From the NCBI GenBank assembly GCA_035691305.1, contig DASSJF010000015.1, positions 1 through 60,325 on the forward strand: a DNA stretch of 60,325 bases, given 5' to 3'. Shown in pieces: positions 15,778 to 23,044 of the stretch. The position numbers and the translations under genes are program-made. Each line of letters opens with the position of its first letter. Position 1 is the stretch's first letter. This stretch comes from a bacterium. Lineage in GTDB: Bacteria; Sysuimicrobiota; Sysuimicrobiia; Sysuimicrobiales; Segetimicrobiaceae. The notes under the pieces were generated by a model that did no database searches, was not told where the DNA came from, and was given only the letters and a program-made list of their open reading frames with translations.

Positions 15778-16521
15778 ATGGAACTCGAAGGCCTGGTCGC
15801 GGTCGTCACCGGCGCGGGCCGGGGCATCGGCGCGGCGATCGCGGCGCGGTTCTTCGCCGAGGGGGCCGCGGTGGCGCTCTGGGACGTCGACGGGGCGTCG
15901 GCGGACGCGGGCGCGCGCAGGCTGGACCCGGCGCAGACCCGAGCGGCCGGCGCGCGCGTGGACGTGACGGACGAGGCCGGGGTCGACCGCGCGATAGCCG
16001 AGACGGCGAAGCGGTTCGGCCGCGTCGACGTGCTGGTCAACAACGCCGGCATCCTGGGCCTCGGCACCACGGCCGAGATGACCGTGGACGCCTTCGAACG
16101 CGTGATGCGCGTCAACGTTACCGGGGTGTTCATCTGCTGCCGGGCGGTCGCGCCGGTGATGACCCGGCAGGGGCGCGGCAAGATCGTGAACATCTCCTCG
16201 CTGTCCGCGCGGACCGGGCGGCCGGTCCCGGTGAACTACGCGGCCTCGAAGGGCGCCGTCGTCTCGCTCACGCAGACGCTGGCGCGGGAGCTCGGCCCCG
16301 CCGGCATCTACGTCAACGCGATCGCGCCGGGCCCGATCGCGACCGAGATGACCGGCCAATTCACCCCGGAGTTCTACGCACGGCTCACGGCGGGGCGCGC
16401 GACGCGGCGCGACGGCACGCCCGAGGACGTCGCCCAGGCCGCGGTCTACCTCGCGTCGGCCCGGTCGGACTGGGTGACGGGCGTCGTGCTCGACGTGAAC
16501 GGCGGCATCCTGATGCGCTGA
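15778..16521 (+). CDS. Short-chain dehydrogenase/reductase (FabG-like)
   Basis: A 247-residue classical SDR with GGAGG ahead of the ATG. The cofactor motif is TGAGRGIG (~11-18) and the NNAG core is near 87-90. The catalytic Ser is in the NISSLSARTG segment and the Tyr-x-x-x-Lys is in NYAASKGA. The PGPIATEM loop and the C-terminal VTGVVLDVNGG match 3-oxoacyl-ACP reductase-like enzymes. An Asp after the second strand (LWDVDGAS) suggests NAD(H) preference. Actual substrate unknown; it is not in a fatty-acid gene cluster. Confidence 0.85.
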   Translation: MELEGLVAVVTGAGRGIGAAIAARFFAEGAAVALWDVDGASADAGARRLDPAQTRAAGARVDVTDEAGVDRAIAETAKRFGRVDVLVNNAGILGLGTTAEMTVDAFERVMRVNVTGVFICCRAVAPVMTRQGRGKIVNISSLSARTGRPVPVNYAASKGAVVSLTQTLARELGPAGIYVNAIAPGPIATEMTGQFTPEFYARLTAGRATRRDGTPEDVAQAAVYLASARSDWVTGVVLDVNGGILMR

Positions 16522-16546
16522 GGCCCGGCGGCGGCCGGGGCGGAGT

Positions 16547-17653
16547 CTACGTCAGGAAACGCCCGGCCCGGTAGACGGCTTCTCCGTCGGCGTACGCTTC
16601 GCAGCCTTTCCCGCGCAGGTCGAGGATCATGTCCCAGTGCAGGCCGGACTGGTTCTTGCCGCCGGTGTCCGGATACGCGGCCCCCAGCGCCATGTGCACC
16701 GTCCCGCCGATCTTCTCGTCGAAGAGAATGTTGCGCGTAAACTGCTGGATGTCGTAGTTGAGACCGAAGGCGAACTCGCCCAGGACGCGGGCGCCGGCGT
16801 CGATGTCGAGCATCGAGCGGAGAAAGTCTTCGCCCTTGTCGGCCTTGGCCTCGGTGACCCGGCCGTCCTCGAAGGTGAGCCGGATCCCGGTGACCTCGCG
16901 CCCTCCGTAGATGGCCGGGAACGTAAACGTGACGGTGCCGTTGGTGGCGTTTTCGACCGGGCCGGTGAAGACTTCGCCGTCGGGAAAGTTGTGCTCGCCG
17001 GCGGCGCTGATCCAGGTCCGGCCCCCGACCCCGACCGTCAGGTCGGTGCCGGGGGCCGCGATGCGAATCGCCTTGACCTTGCCGAGGCGCTCCGCGACCG
17101 CGGCCTGCTCCCGCTCGATCCGCTCCCACTCCGCGACCGGGTCGTCTTTGTCCACGTGCCCGGCCTTGTAGACGAAGTCCTCGTACTCGGTGAGCGACAT
17201 CTCCGCTTCCTGCGCGTCGGCCTGGCCCGGCGCCTGGGTGAGGCACCAGCGCAGCTCGCGCCTGGCCGCACGCTCCATGAAGCGCGACATGATCTCGCGC
17301 GTGGCCTCCCGGCGCACCCGCATCCGGTCGGGCGGGACGTGCGTGAGCGCGCGGGTGTTGTAGGCGCCGAGGTAGCGAAGCTCGCAGTTCAGGACCTCGA
17401 CTTCGCGGCGGTCCAGTTCCGAGATGAACCGCAGCTGCTCGTCGCTGGCCAGCTTGAAGAACGTCTCTTCGAGGCCGTCGATCGAGCAGCGGACGGTGGC
17501 GTGTCCGCCGGCCCGCAGCACCTCGCGATAGGCCGCGGCGATGTGGGGCGCGGCGATCGCGGGGCCGCCGATCCGGACAAGGTCGCCCTTGCGGACCTTC
17601 ATCGAATAGTGCACGAGAACGCGAGCGAGCTTCTCAACTCTGGGATCTGCCAT
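16547..17653 (-). CDS. M29 family metallo-aminopeptidase
   Basis: A 368-residue aminopeptidase of the AmpS/T thermophilic M29 family. The conserved C-terminal metal site is visible: Glu in FPDGEVFTGPVE, Glu in VLGEFAFGLN, His in GGTVHMALG, Tyr in AAYPDTGG, and His/Asp in GLHWDMILDL. The N-terminal regulatory half starts VEKLARVLVHYSMKVRKGD. It removes N-terminal amino acids from peptides in the cytoplasm with Co/Mn/Zn. Convergent with the SDR gene; monocistronic as far as visible. Confidence 0.92.
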   Translation of the reverse strand: MADPRVEKLARVLVHYSMKVRKGDLVRIGGPAIAAPHIAAAYREVLRAGGHATVRCSIDGLEETFFKLASDEQLRFISELDRREVEVLNCELRYLGAYNTRALTHVPPDRMRVRREATREIMSRFMERAARRELRWCLTQAPGQADAQEAEMSLTEYEDFVYKAGHVDKDDPVAEWERIEREQAAVAERLGKVKAIRIAAPGTDLTVGVGGRTWISAAGEHNFPDGEVFTGPVENATNGTVTFTFPAIYGGREVTGIRLTFEDGRVTEAKADKGEDFLRSMLDIDAGARVLGEFAFGLNYDIQQFTRNILFDEKIGGTVHMALGAAYPDTGGKNQSGLHWDMILDLRGKGCEAYADGEAVYRAGRFLT

Positions 17654-17830
17654 GAAGTCCCGCTTCCGCCCTGGGGGGCGGCCATCCTCCGGTTCGAAAC
17701 CACCGGCAGCCCGCCCGCGGGGAACGCGGACGCAGACGGCCGAAACGCGGCGGGGGAAACGACGGGTGGAGAGCCGAGCGCGGGCTTACGCTAGACGGCC
17801 GGAGGGCCCTGCCCTACCGGGCAGCGCCCT

Positions 17831-17845
17831 CCGGGTGAAACCCGG
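17831..17845 (-). terminator. Short GC hairpin after the micro-ORF
   Basis: CCGGGT and ACCCGG form a 6-bp stem with a GAA loop, 12 nt past the micro-ORF stop on the minus strand. There is no T-run, so termination is uncertain. Confidence 0.3.
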
Positions 17846-17857
17846 GTAAGACGCGAT

Positions 17858-17902
17858 TTAGCGCTTCTTGCCCTTTTTGGCTGCCTTCTTCTTGGTCGCC
17901 AC
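17858..17902 (-). CDS. 14-residue lysine-rich micropeptide
   Basis: GTG (17900-17902) opens a 14-codon frame reading MATKKKAAKKGKKR and ending in TAA (17858-17860). A full-strength ribosome site AAAGGAGGG (17912-17920) lies 9 nt upstream, better than that of most large genes in the window. Nine of 14 residues are Lys or Arg. The composition resembles histone-H1-like tails and the two basic proteins at 3.6-4.2 kb. It may bind nucleic acid or membranes, but nothing in the sequence settles this. Confidence 0.5.
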   Translation of the reverse strand: MATKKKAAKKGKKR

Positions 17903-18150
17903 GGAACTGGGCCCTCCTTTCGATTTTTGGTGTCCAGGGGGGCCTCTCATGCCCCTCAGTTAACGCTCATACGACAGTTTCCGCGATTTTCCTCCTGGGA
18001 AACCGAGGAAATTTTAGAGAATGGGAGAGAACGCGAGGCCTCGGGGTACCCTGCTCAGGATTCGGGGATATCCTGGGGATGGGGACCGTCCGCCAAGTTG
18101 CAAGTTGCGTTCCCAAACCCTTCCGAACGCGCGTCCGATACGGCTCCGCG

Positions 18151-18173
18151 ATCGTTCCGTACAGTGGAACGAT
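18151..18173. repeat. Perfect 8-bp inverted repeat, operator-like
   Basis: ATCGTTCC (18151-18158) and GGAACGAT (18166-18173) flank a 7-nt spacer ~100 bp before the secreted-protein start. Arm length and spacing fit a dimeric regulator site or a small hairpin. Confidence 0.4.
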
Positions 18174-18274
18174 AGCCGCGTCTCAGCCGGACGGGCCTCT
18201 CCGCCCCTGCCCGCTGAGAACAGTTATCGACAGGATCGGGGGTTTTCAGACGGATCGTAGCAAATACATTTGGC

Positions 18275-18631
18275 ATGAGACGCTCGGTACTGTTCCTGCT
18301 GACGCTGCTCGCGGCGGCACCGCCCACCCTCACGATCTCGCCCACCCTCGCGTCCGGAAGCCTCACCAGCGGACCGATCGAGCGCATTCGCGGCATCTAC
18401 CTGCAGCAGGGGGTGGAACTGGCGACGGTCGGCACACGCACCGTGCGGCTCACGCGGATGACGAGATTCCGGCGCTGCGGCCGGCTCGGCGCCATGGCCC
18501 AGGACTTCAACGAACATCTCGTCGAGGTGGCGGGGCGCGAGGTCGACGGGATCGGGTTCGTCGCCGGATTCGTGAACGCGATCGAGAGCTGCCCTTCGGC
18601 GGCCGCGCACAGCGCCGTGCGCGCCCAATAA
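18275..18631 (+). CDS. Small secreted hypothetical protein
   Basis: A 118-residue protein with a clear signal peptide: MRRS followed by the hydrophobic VLFLLTLLAAAPP and a small-residue cleavage area near residue 27. The mature part has two Cys (RRCGRLG and IESCPS) that could form a disulfide. A short basic beta-rich segment (RTVRLTRMTRFRR) is present. No recognised domain and no good ribosome site; the start codon follows an AT-rich AAATACATTT. The next gene starts shortly after on the same strand. Function unknown. Confidence 0.5.
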   Translation: MRRSVLFLLTLLAAAPPTLTISPTLASGSLTSGPIERIRGIYLQQGVELATVGTRTVRLTRMTRFRRCGRLGAMAQDFNEHLVEVAGREVDGIGFVAGFVNAIESCPSAAAHSAVRAQ

Positions 18632-18691
18632 ACGGTGGCGCATCAACGTCCGGGTCGCCGGAAGACACGGCGCGAACGCGGGCTCGGCGCG

Positions 18692-19237
18692 ATGTCCGAT
18701 CTCCGGCGCACCGTGTACGCCGTGCTGCGCCGCGTCCCGCACGGACGCGTCGTCACCTACGGGCAGCTGGCGCTGATCGCCGGACGGCCGCGCGCCGGCC
18801 GCGAAGTCGGCTGGATCGCGTCGGAGGGCGGCACGGGTCTTCCGTGGCAGCGGGTCGTGAACCGCTTCGGAGGGCTGGCGTCGGGCTACGGGCCCAGCGG
18901 CCGGACCGCCCACAAGCGAGACCTCAACGCGGAAGGGATCCGCGTGCGCCGGAATCTCACCGTGGATCTGCGGCGCTACCAGTGGTGGCCGGACGACGCG
19001 CTCTGCCGCCGGCTCGGGGTGAGCCTCGAGACGCGGGCCACGCTGTCGGTCGCGCGCCACCGCCCGCCGCCGAAGCCGCCCGTCGAGCGGCGGCCGTCGA
19101 AGCGCCGGGACGCGGCGATCCGCGAGGCGCGGTCGGTCGAACTCGGACGAGCCGGGGCCGGGCCGGCCCCCTCGCGGGGAGTACTACCCGGGCGGACGGC
19201 GAAGAGGCGGTTCCTCCCCGACTACCCGCCCGACTAG
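18692..19237 (+). CDS. Alkyltransferase-like (ATL) DNA-repair protein
   Basis: A 181-residue protein whose N-terminal ~85 residues are the MGMT DNA-binding domain (VYAVLRRVPHGRVVTYGQLA). The active-site PCHR of O6-alkylguanine transferases is replaced by PWQR (51-54), so it cannot accept alkyl groups. Trp in place of Cys is the hallmark of ATL proteins, which bind O6-alkylguanine and hand it to nucleotide-excision repair. The His-to-Gln change is an additional departure. ATG 18692 matches the family start; GTG 18635 gives a longer basic N-terminus. An unusual basic, Pro/Arg-rich tail follows residue ~110. Confidence 0.75.
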   Translation: MSDLRRTVYAVLRRVPHGRVVTYGQLALIAGRPRAGREVGWIASEGGTGLPWQRVVNRFGGLASGYGPSGRTAHKRDLNAEGIRVRRNLTVDLRRYQWWPDDALCRRLGVSLETRATLSVARHRPPPKPPVERRPSKRRDAAIREARSVELGRAGAGPAPSRGVLPGRTAKRRFLPDYPPD

Positions 19238-19243
19238 GTATAG

Positions 19244-20473
19244 CTAGTTGCGGACCCGGTCGTACAGGTTCAGCGGATGGCGCTGGAGCGCCGGACCGAT
19301 CACGCGCTGCAGCGCGTCGAACATCTCGATGTCGTATTGCCCCACGAAGGTGATCGCCGTGCCCGCGCGGCCGGCCCGCGCCGTGCGGCCGATGCGGTGA
19401 ACGTACGTCTCGACGTCCTCGGGAACATCGAAGTTGATCACGTGCGAGACCTCGGGCAGGTCCAGCCCGCGGGCCGCCACGTTGGTCGCGACCAGCACGC
19501 GGGACCGCCCCTCCTCGAAGGCGCGGAGGGCGCGCATGCGGGCGCCTTCCATCATGCCGCCGTGGAGCACCGCGGCGCCGGGGATCGCCCGCGCCAGCCG
19601 GTCGACGCGGTGGCGGGTCCGGCGGAATACGAGCGCCGAGGTAACGTCGTCGTCCTTCAGCAGCGCGCGCAGCGCGCGGACCTTGTCCTGCTCGGCGACC
19701 TCGAGATAGAACTGCTCGACGGTGTCGACCGTCGGCGCCGCCGACGCGATGCGCAGCCAGACCGGCTCGCGCATCTGCCGGTGGGCGATCTCGTGGATCG
19801 CCGGCGGCATCGTCGCGGAAAACAGCGCGGTCTGCCGGTCCTTCGGCGTGTGCCGGAGAATCTGCGTGACGTCGGGCAGGAAACCCATGTCGAGCATGCG
19901 GTCGGCCTCGTCCAGCACGGCAACGCGCACGCCGTCGAGTCTGATCGTGCCCCGCTCCATGTGGTCGAGCAGCCGGCCCGGGGTGGCCACGACGACCGGG
20001 GGACGCCGCCGGAGATCCTCGATCTGCCGGTTGATGGAATGGCCGCCGTAGACGGCCACCGCGCGCACGCCGCGCTCGCGGCCGAGCACGTTGAGATCGT
20101 CGGTGACTTGCACGGCGAGCTCGCGGGTGGGCGTCAGGACGAGCGCCTGGGGCATGCCGCCCGCATCGCTGCCGCTGGCGTCCCCGTTGCGGGGGTGCCC
20201 GCCGCGGCGCGCGACCTCGACCCCATCGACGATCGGGATGCCGAAGGCCCCCGTCTTCCCCGACCCCGTCTGCGCCTGCCCGACCAGGTCGGACCCCCGC
20301 CGCATGACCGGGATCACCTGCACCTGAATGGGCGTGGGCACCTGCCAGCCGATGCGCCGGATTGCGCGTAGCGTCTCGGGGCGGAGCGAAAAGGACTCGA
20401 ACGAAGCCTTGGGCTCTTGCGGGGCGTCTAGCGACCGCGGTATTTCGGGTGATTCATTGGGCCGTGCCAACAC
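19244..20473 (-). CDS. DEAD-box RNA helicase (RhlE/CshA type)
   Basis: About 409 residues from GTG 20473. Motifs: Q motif PTPIQVQVIP, AQTGSGKT (67-74), PTREL, TPGRLLD, DEAD (188-191), SAT, then VATNVAARGLDLPEVSHVIN and YVHRIGRTARAGRAG. It unwinds structured RNA using ATP. Residues ~88-107 are a Gly-rich insertion between motifs I and Ia. The start is uncertain: GGAGGG (20493-20498) sits 19 nt from GTG 20473 but exactly 7 nt from an in-frame ATT at 20485. The usual long C-terminal RNA-binding tail of CshA/RhlE is absent. A ~170-nt folded leader precedes it. Confidence 0.88.
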   Translation of the reverse strand: MLARPNESPEIPRSLDAPQEPKASFESFSLRPETLRAIRRIGWQVPTPIQVQVIPVMRRGSDLVGQAQTGSGKTGAFGIPIVDGVEVARRGGHPRNGDASGSDAGGMPQALVLTPTRELAVQVTDDLNVLGRERGVRAVAVYGGHSINRQIEDLRRRPPVVVATPGRLLDHMERGTIRLDGVRVAVLDEADRMLDMGFLPDVTQILRHTPKDRQTALFSATMPPAIHEIAHRQMREPVWLRIASAAPTVDTVEQFYLEVAEQDKVRALRALLKDDDVTSALVFRRTRHRVDRLARAIPGAAVLHGGMMEGARMRALRAFEEGRSRVLVATNVAARGLDLPEVSHVINFDVPEDVETYVHRIGRTARAGRAGTAITFVGQYDIEMFDALQRVIGPALQRHPLNLYDRVRN

Positions 20474-20658
20474 TGAACTGCTAATATCGATTCCCTCCTC
20501 GTGGTCCGGCCTGGGCCGGACTGGCGGCTGTGAGCCGCTCAACGTCGATGCCGGCAACCTGCGCGTGTCCCGCCGGCACCAACCGCCGCGAAGAAGGGTC
20601 CTGCGACACACTCGCGGCGGACCTCCCGGGTCCGCCGCCAACGCAATGTATGACGACA
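20474..20658 (-). promoter_or_regulatory. Highly structured 5' leader of the DEAD-box helicase
   Basis: Between the predicted start of transcription and the helicase, four perfect inverted repeats occur in series. They are a 10-bp stem (GCGGCGGACC, 20614-20638), 7-bp arms TGCCGGC/GCCGGCA (20549-20578), a 6-bp stem GCGGCT/AGCCGC (20524-20538), and an 8-bp stem GTCCGGCC/GGCCGGAC (20504-20521). The last ends 5 nt before the GGAGGG ribosome site. Helicases of this family are often autoregulated or cold-regulated through their leaders; that role here is inference. Confidence 0.5.
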
Positions 20659-20664
20659 GTGGGT

Positions 20665-20693
20665 ATTATATCGGAAAACGGCGACCGCGTCTA
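20665..20693 (-). promoter_or_regulatory. Promoter of the DEAD-box helicase
   Basis: On the minus strand TAGACG (20688-20693) and a perfect TATAAT (20665-20670) are 17 nt apart. Transcription would start near 20658 and produce the ~170-nt leader. Confidence 0.65.
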
Positions 20694-20888
20694 GGGAGGG
20701 GAAAGCCGGACGGTCAAAATCTTGCCCGGGACGGAACTTTCCGTGGAGACGCCACCGTTCTCTTTCCCAAAGATGCCGGCGGGGAGGTCTAAGGCCTTCG
20801 CAATTTTCGCATAATTTCTTCGCGGCTTTTTCAACGCCGGCCGGTACCGTGGCAGCAGCATAACCTAACCCGTCAAGGGGGGAGCTTC

Positions 20889-22223
20889 ATGCAACACCCG
20901 TCCCGCGCGGCATCGAAGAGTCGAGCCGCTCTCCTGATCGCCGTCGTTCTCGTTTCTACGCTCGCCGGCACGACCCTCACGGTTCACGCCGCGACCGGCT
21001 CGCTCGTGCTGTCCGCGATCGACGTGCTCGACCGCAACTACGTCGACCCGATCCACCAGACCGACCTGCTGAACGCCGCGATCGCGACGCTGCGCCAGCA
21101 GACGCATACCGGCGCGGCGGTCCTTCCGGATATCCCTCCGACCGCCGGCTCGATGGACGCGCGGCAACAGTTCCTCACGGAGTTCGACCGCGCCGCCCAG
21201 ACCGGCGTCGAGCCCAGGGACCAGTTGGCGTACGATGCGACGGCGGGCATGCTGGCGTCCCTCCACGACAGCCACGTCTACTACATGGATCCCAACCGGT
21301 TCCAGGAGAACCGGCAGTCCCTACAGGGCGCGCCGGGATTCTCCGGCATCGGCATCATGATCACGGGACAGCAGGATTCGGCCGGGACGCACTGGGTCTT
21401 CGTCGAGAACGTCTTCCCGGGGTCCCCCGCGGAGATGGCGGGCCTCAGGCGGTTCGATAAGATCGTCGCGGTCGGCGCCACCTCGCTGCGGGACGGGAAC
21501 GTCCAGCAGGCGAGCCAGCTGATCCGCGGCCCGGCCGGCACGCCGGTCGTGCTCACGATCGAGCGGGCGGGCATCCCGCAGCAGGTCACGGTGACCCGCG
21601 CGGCGATCCAGACGCATCCGGTGACGGCGCAGTTCGTCGAGCCGGGCGTCGCCTACGTGCGGCTGTTCGAGTTCAGCAAGGGCTCGGCGCGCGAGATGCG
21701 CAACCAGCTGCTGGACCTCGGGCAGCAGGGCCAGATCCGCTCGGTCATCCTCGACCTGCGCGGCAACCCGGGCGGCCTGATCAGCGAGGCCGACGGCGTG
21801 GCGAGCCTCTTCCTGCCGGGCGGCACAGCGATCGCCCGGGTGATCGACCGGCAGTCGAACAGCGTGCTGCGGACGATGGGCGGGTCGCCCTTCGCCGCCG
21901 TGCCGCTCGTCGTCCTAACGAACGGCGGCAGCGCCTCCGGCTCGGAGATCGTGACGGCCGCGTTCAAGGATCTCCGCCGGGCGCAGATCGTGGGTGAGAA
22001 GACCGCGGGCGCGCTCGGCGGCGCGATCGACGTCGCGCTGCCGGAAGGCGGCATGTCGGTGACGGTGGAGCGGATCACAAGCCCGCAGGGACACGTGGTG
22101 GAAGCGATCGGCATCGCGCCGGACGTGCAGGTGTCGCTCGGGGAGTCGGACATGGAGCAGGGCGTCGACCCGCAGCTGCAGGCGGCGCTGCGAGCGGCGG
22201 GAGCGGTCGGCTTGCAGAGATAG
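20889..22223 (+). CDS. S41 (C-terminal processing) serine protease with PDZ domain
   Basis: A 444-residue protein with GGGGGGAG before the ATG. A signal peptide or anchor (AALLIAVVLVSTLAGTTLTV, ~13-32) exports it. A PDZ domain (~150-240, SGIGIMITGQQ and NVFPGSPAEMAGL) precedes the protease core. The Ser region is NGGSASGSEIVTAAF and the Lys is in VGEKTAGALGG, giving the Ser/Lys dyad of CtpA/Tsp enzymes. The DLRGNPGG loop is intact. It probably degrades or trims exported proteins at the cell surface. A CATAAT (20810-20815) lies in its upstream region. It ends at a strong terminator. Confidence 0.92.
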   Translation: MQHPSRAASKSRAALLIAVVLVSTLAGTTLTVHAATGSLVLSAIDVLDRNYVDPIHQTDLLNAAIATLRQQTHTGAAVLPDIPPTAGSMDARQQFLTEFDRAAQTGVEPRDQLAYDATAGMLASLHDSHVYYMDPNRFQENRQSLQGAPGFSGIGIMITGQQDSAGTHWVFVENVFPGSPAEMAGLRRFDKIVAVGATSLRDGNVQQASQLIRGPAGTPVVLTIERAGIPQQVTVTRAAIQTHPVTAQFVEPGVAYVRLFEFSKGSAREMRNQLLDLGQQGQIRSVILDLRGNPGGLISEADGVASLFLPGGTAIARVIDRQSNSVLRTMGGSPFAAVPLVVLTNGGSASGSEIVTAAFKDLRRAQIVGEKTAGALGGAIDVALPEGGMSVTVERITSPQGHVVEAIGIAPDVQVSLGESDMEQGVDPQLQAALRAAGAVGLQR

Positions 22224-22250
22224 TGCAGCCGCGGAACTGCATCGGCGTCG

Positions 22251-22287
22251 AGCGGGCCCGGCCGTGCGGCCGGGCCCGCTTCAATTT
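22251..22287. terminator. Strong intrinsic terminator between convergent genes
   Basis: AGCGGGCCCGGCC (22251-22263) and GGCCGGGCCCGCT (22268-22280) form a perfect 13-bp stem with a 4-nt loop, followed by TCAATTT on the plus strand. It lies between the S41 protease and the convergent racemase-like gene and could serve both strands. Confidence 0.8.
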
Positions 22288-22327
22288 GGTGGTGCTGACT
22301 CGTCGCGGGAGCTTAGCGCCGGACCGC

Positions 22328-22999
22328 CTACGGGCCGAGCGCGGCCGCCGCTTCCTGGGCGGCGTACAGCGAGATCGGCATCGGGTCGAGGACCGGGATA
22401 CCGAACTCCGCGCGGAGGTCGCCGGTGACGCCGAGGCTCCCCTGCGTCATCGAGCCGAGGTAGAGCGCGTCGGCGCGGTGCTCGCGGACGGCGGCGGCCG
22501 CCTCGTCGCGCATGAAGCGCCGTCCGGCGTCGAGGTCGGCCAGGATCTTCCGCACGGTCGTCGCAAGCCGGTGAACGATCACCGTCTCGGGCCGCGCCGG
22601 CACGCGCGCGATCATCTCAAACGCCGCGGGGACCGCCGGCTCGACGGTCAGGATGACGAGACGCTTCGCGACGAGGCGCGCGAGGAACATCGACGCTTCG
22701 CCCGGGCCGATCACCGGGACGGCGGAGGCGGCACGCAACTCTTCCAGTCCCGGATCGACGGCGCCGGCTGAGATGACGGCGCGGCATCGGGCAGGACGGA
22801 GTTCGGAGACGGCCGCGAGCGCGGCGCGCCCCGCCTGCTCGAAGTCTCGCGGACGCTCGAGAATGGCCGGGCCGCCGGGCGCCTTCAGCAGCTCGATCGT
22901 GAATCCGGGGCGGAGGTGTGACCTGAGGAGATCGAGGCGCCGACCGTTCTCGGCGTCGCTATAGCCGGTAACGGACTCGAGGTAGACGATGTGCGGCAT
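22328..22999 (-). CDS. Asp/Glu/hydantoin racemase-fold protein lacking both catalytic cysteines
   Basis: A 223-residue protein matching the Asp/Glu/hydantoin racemase superfamily: VDPGLEELRAASAVPVIGPGEAS (81-103) and the final LDPMPISLYAAQEA are the usual landmarks. In active racemases one Cys lies just before the DPGL box and a second in an LGCxGM loop. Here the first is ISAGAVDPG (76-84) and the second is LGSMTQG (181-187). The only Cys is C72, off-site. It is therefore unlikely to racemise by the two-cysteine mechanism; a different lyase, isomerase or binding role is possible. Confidence 0.65.
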   Translation of the reverse strand: MPHIVYLESVTGYSDAENGRRLDLLRSHLRPGFTIELLKAPGGPAILERPRDFEQAGRAALAAVSELRPARCRAVISAGAVDPGLEELRAASAVPVIGPGEASMFLARLVAKRLVILTVEPAVPAAFEMIARVPARPETVIVHRLATTVRKILADLDAGRRFMRDEAAAAVREHRADALYLGSMTQGSLGVTGDLRAEFGIPVLDPMPISLYAAQEAAAALGP

Positions 23000-23044
23000 G
23001 CCCTCGCGCTTCGATCCGCGCGCGGGGTCGCTCCTGCGCGGCCC

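Larger units (their letters stand above)
17654..18274. other. Gene-poor 620-bp region with a micro-ORF and inverted repeats
   Basis: Apart from the 14-codon ORF at 17858-17902, no gene is supported. The region holds a CCGGGT-GAA-ACCCGG hairpin (17831-17845), downstream of the micro-ORF on the minus strand. It also holds an 8-bp inverted repeat at 18151-18173 and a tandem AAGTTGC repeat near 18100-18115. It includes an unusually AT-rich patch near 17990-18030. Confidence 0.5.

Noticed and set aside
18224-18232. DnaA-box-like TTATCGACA suggesting a replication origin
   Set aside because: It is a single copy with a mismatch, without clustered boxes, an AT-rich unwinding element or dnaA/dnaN nearby.
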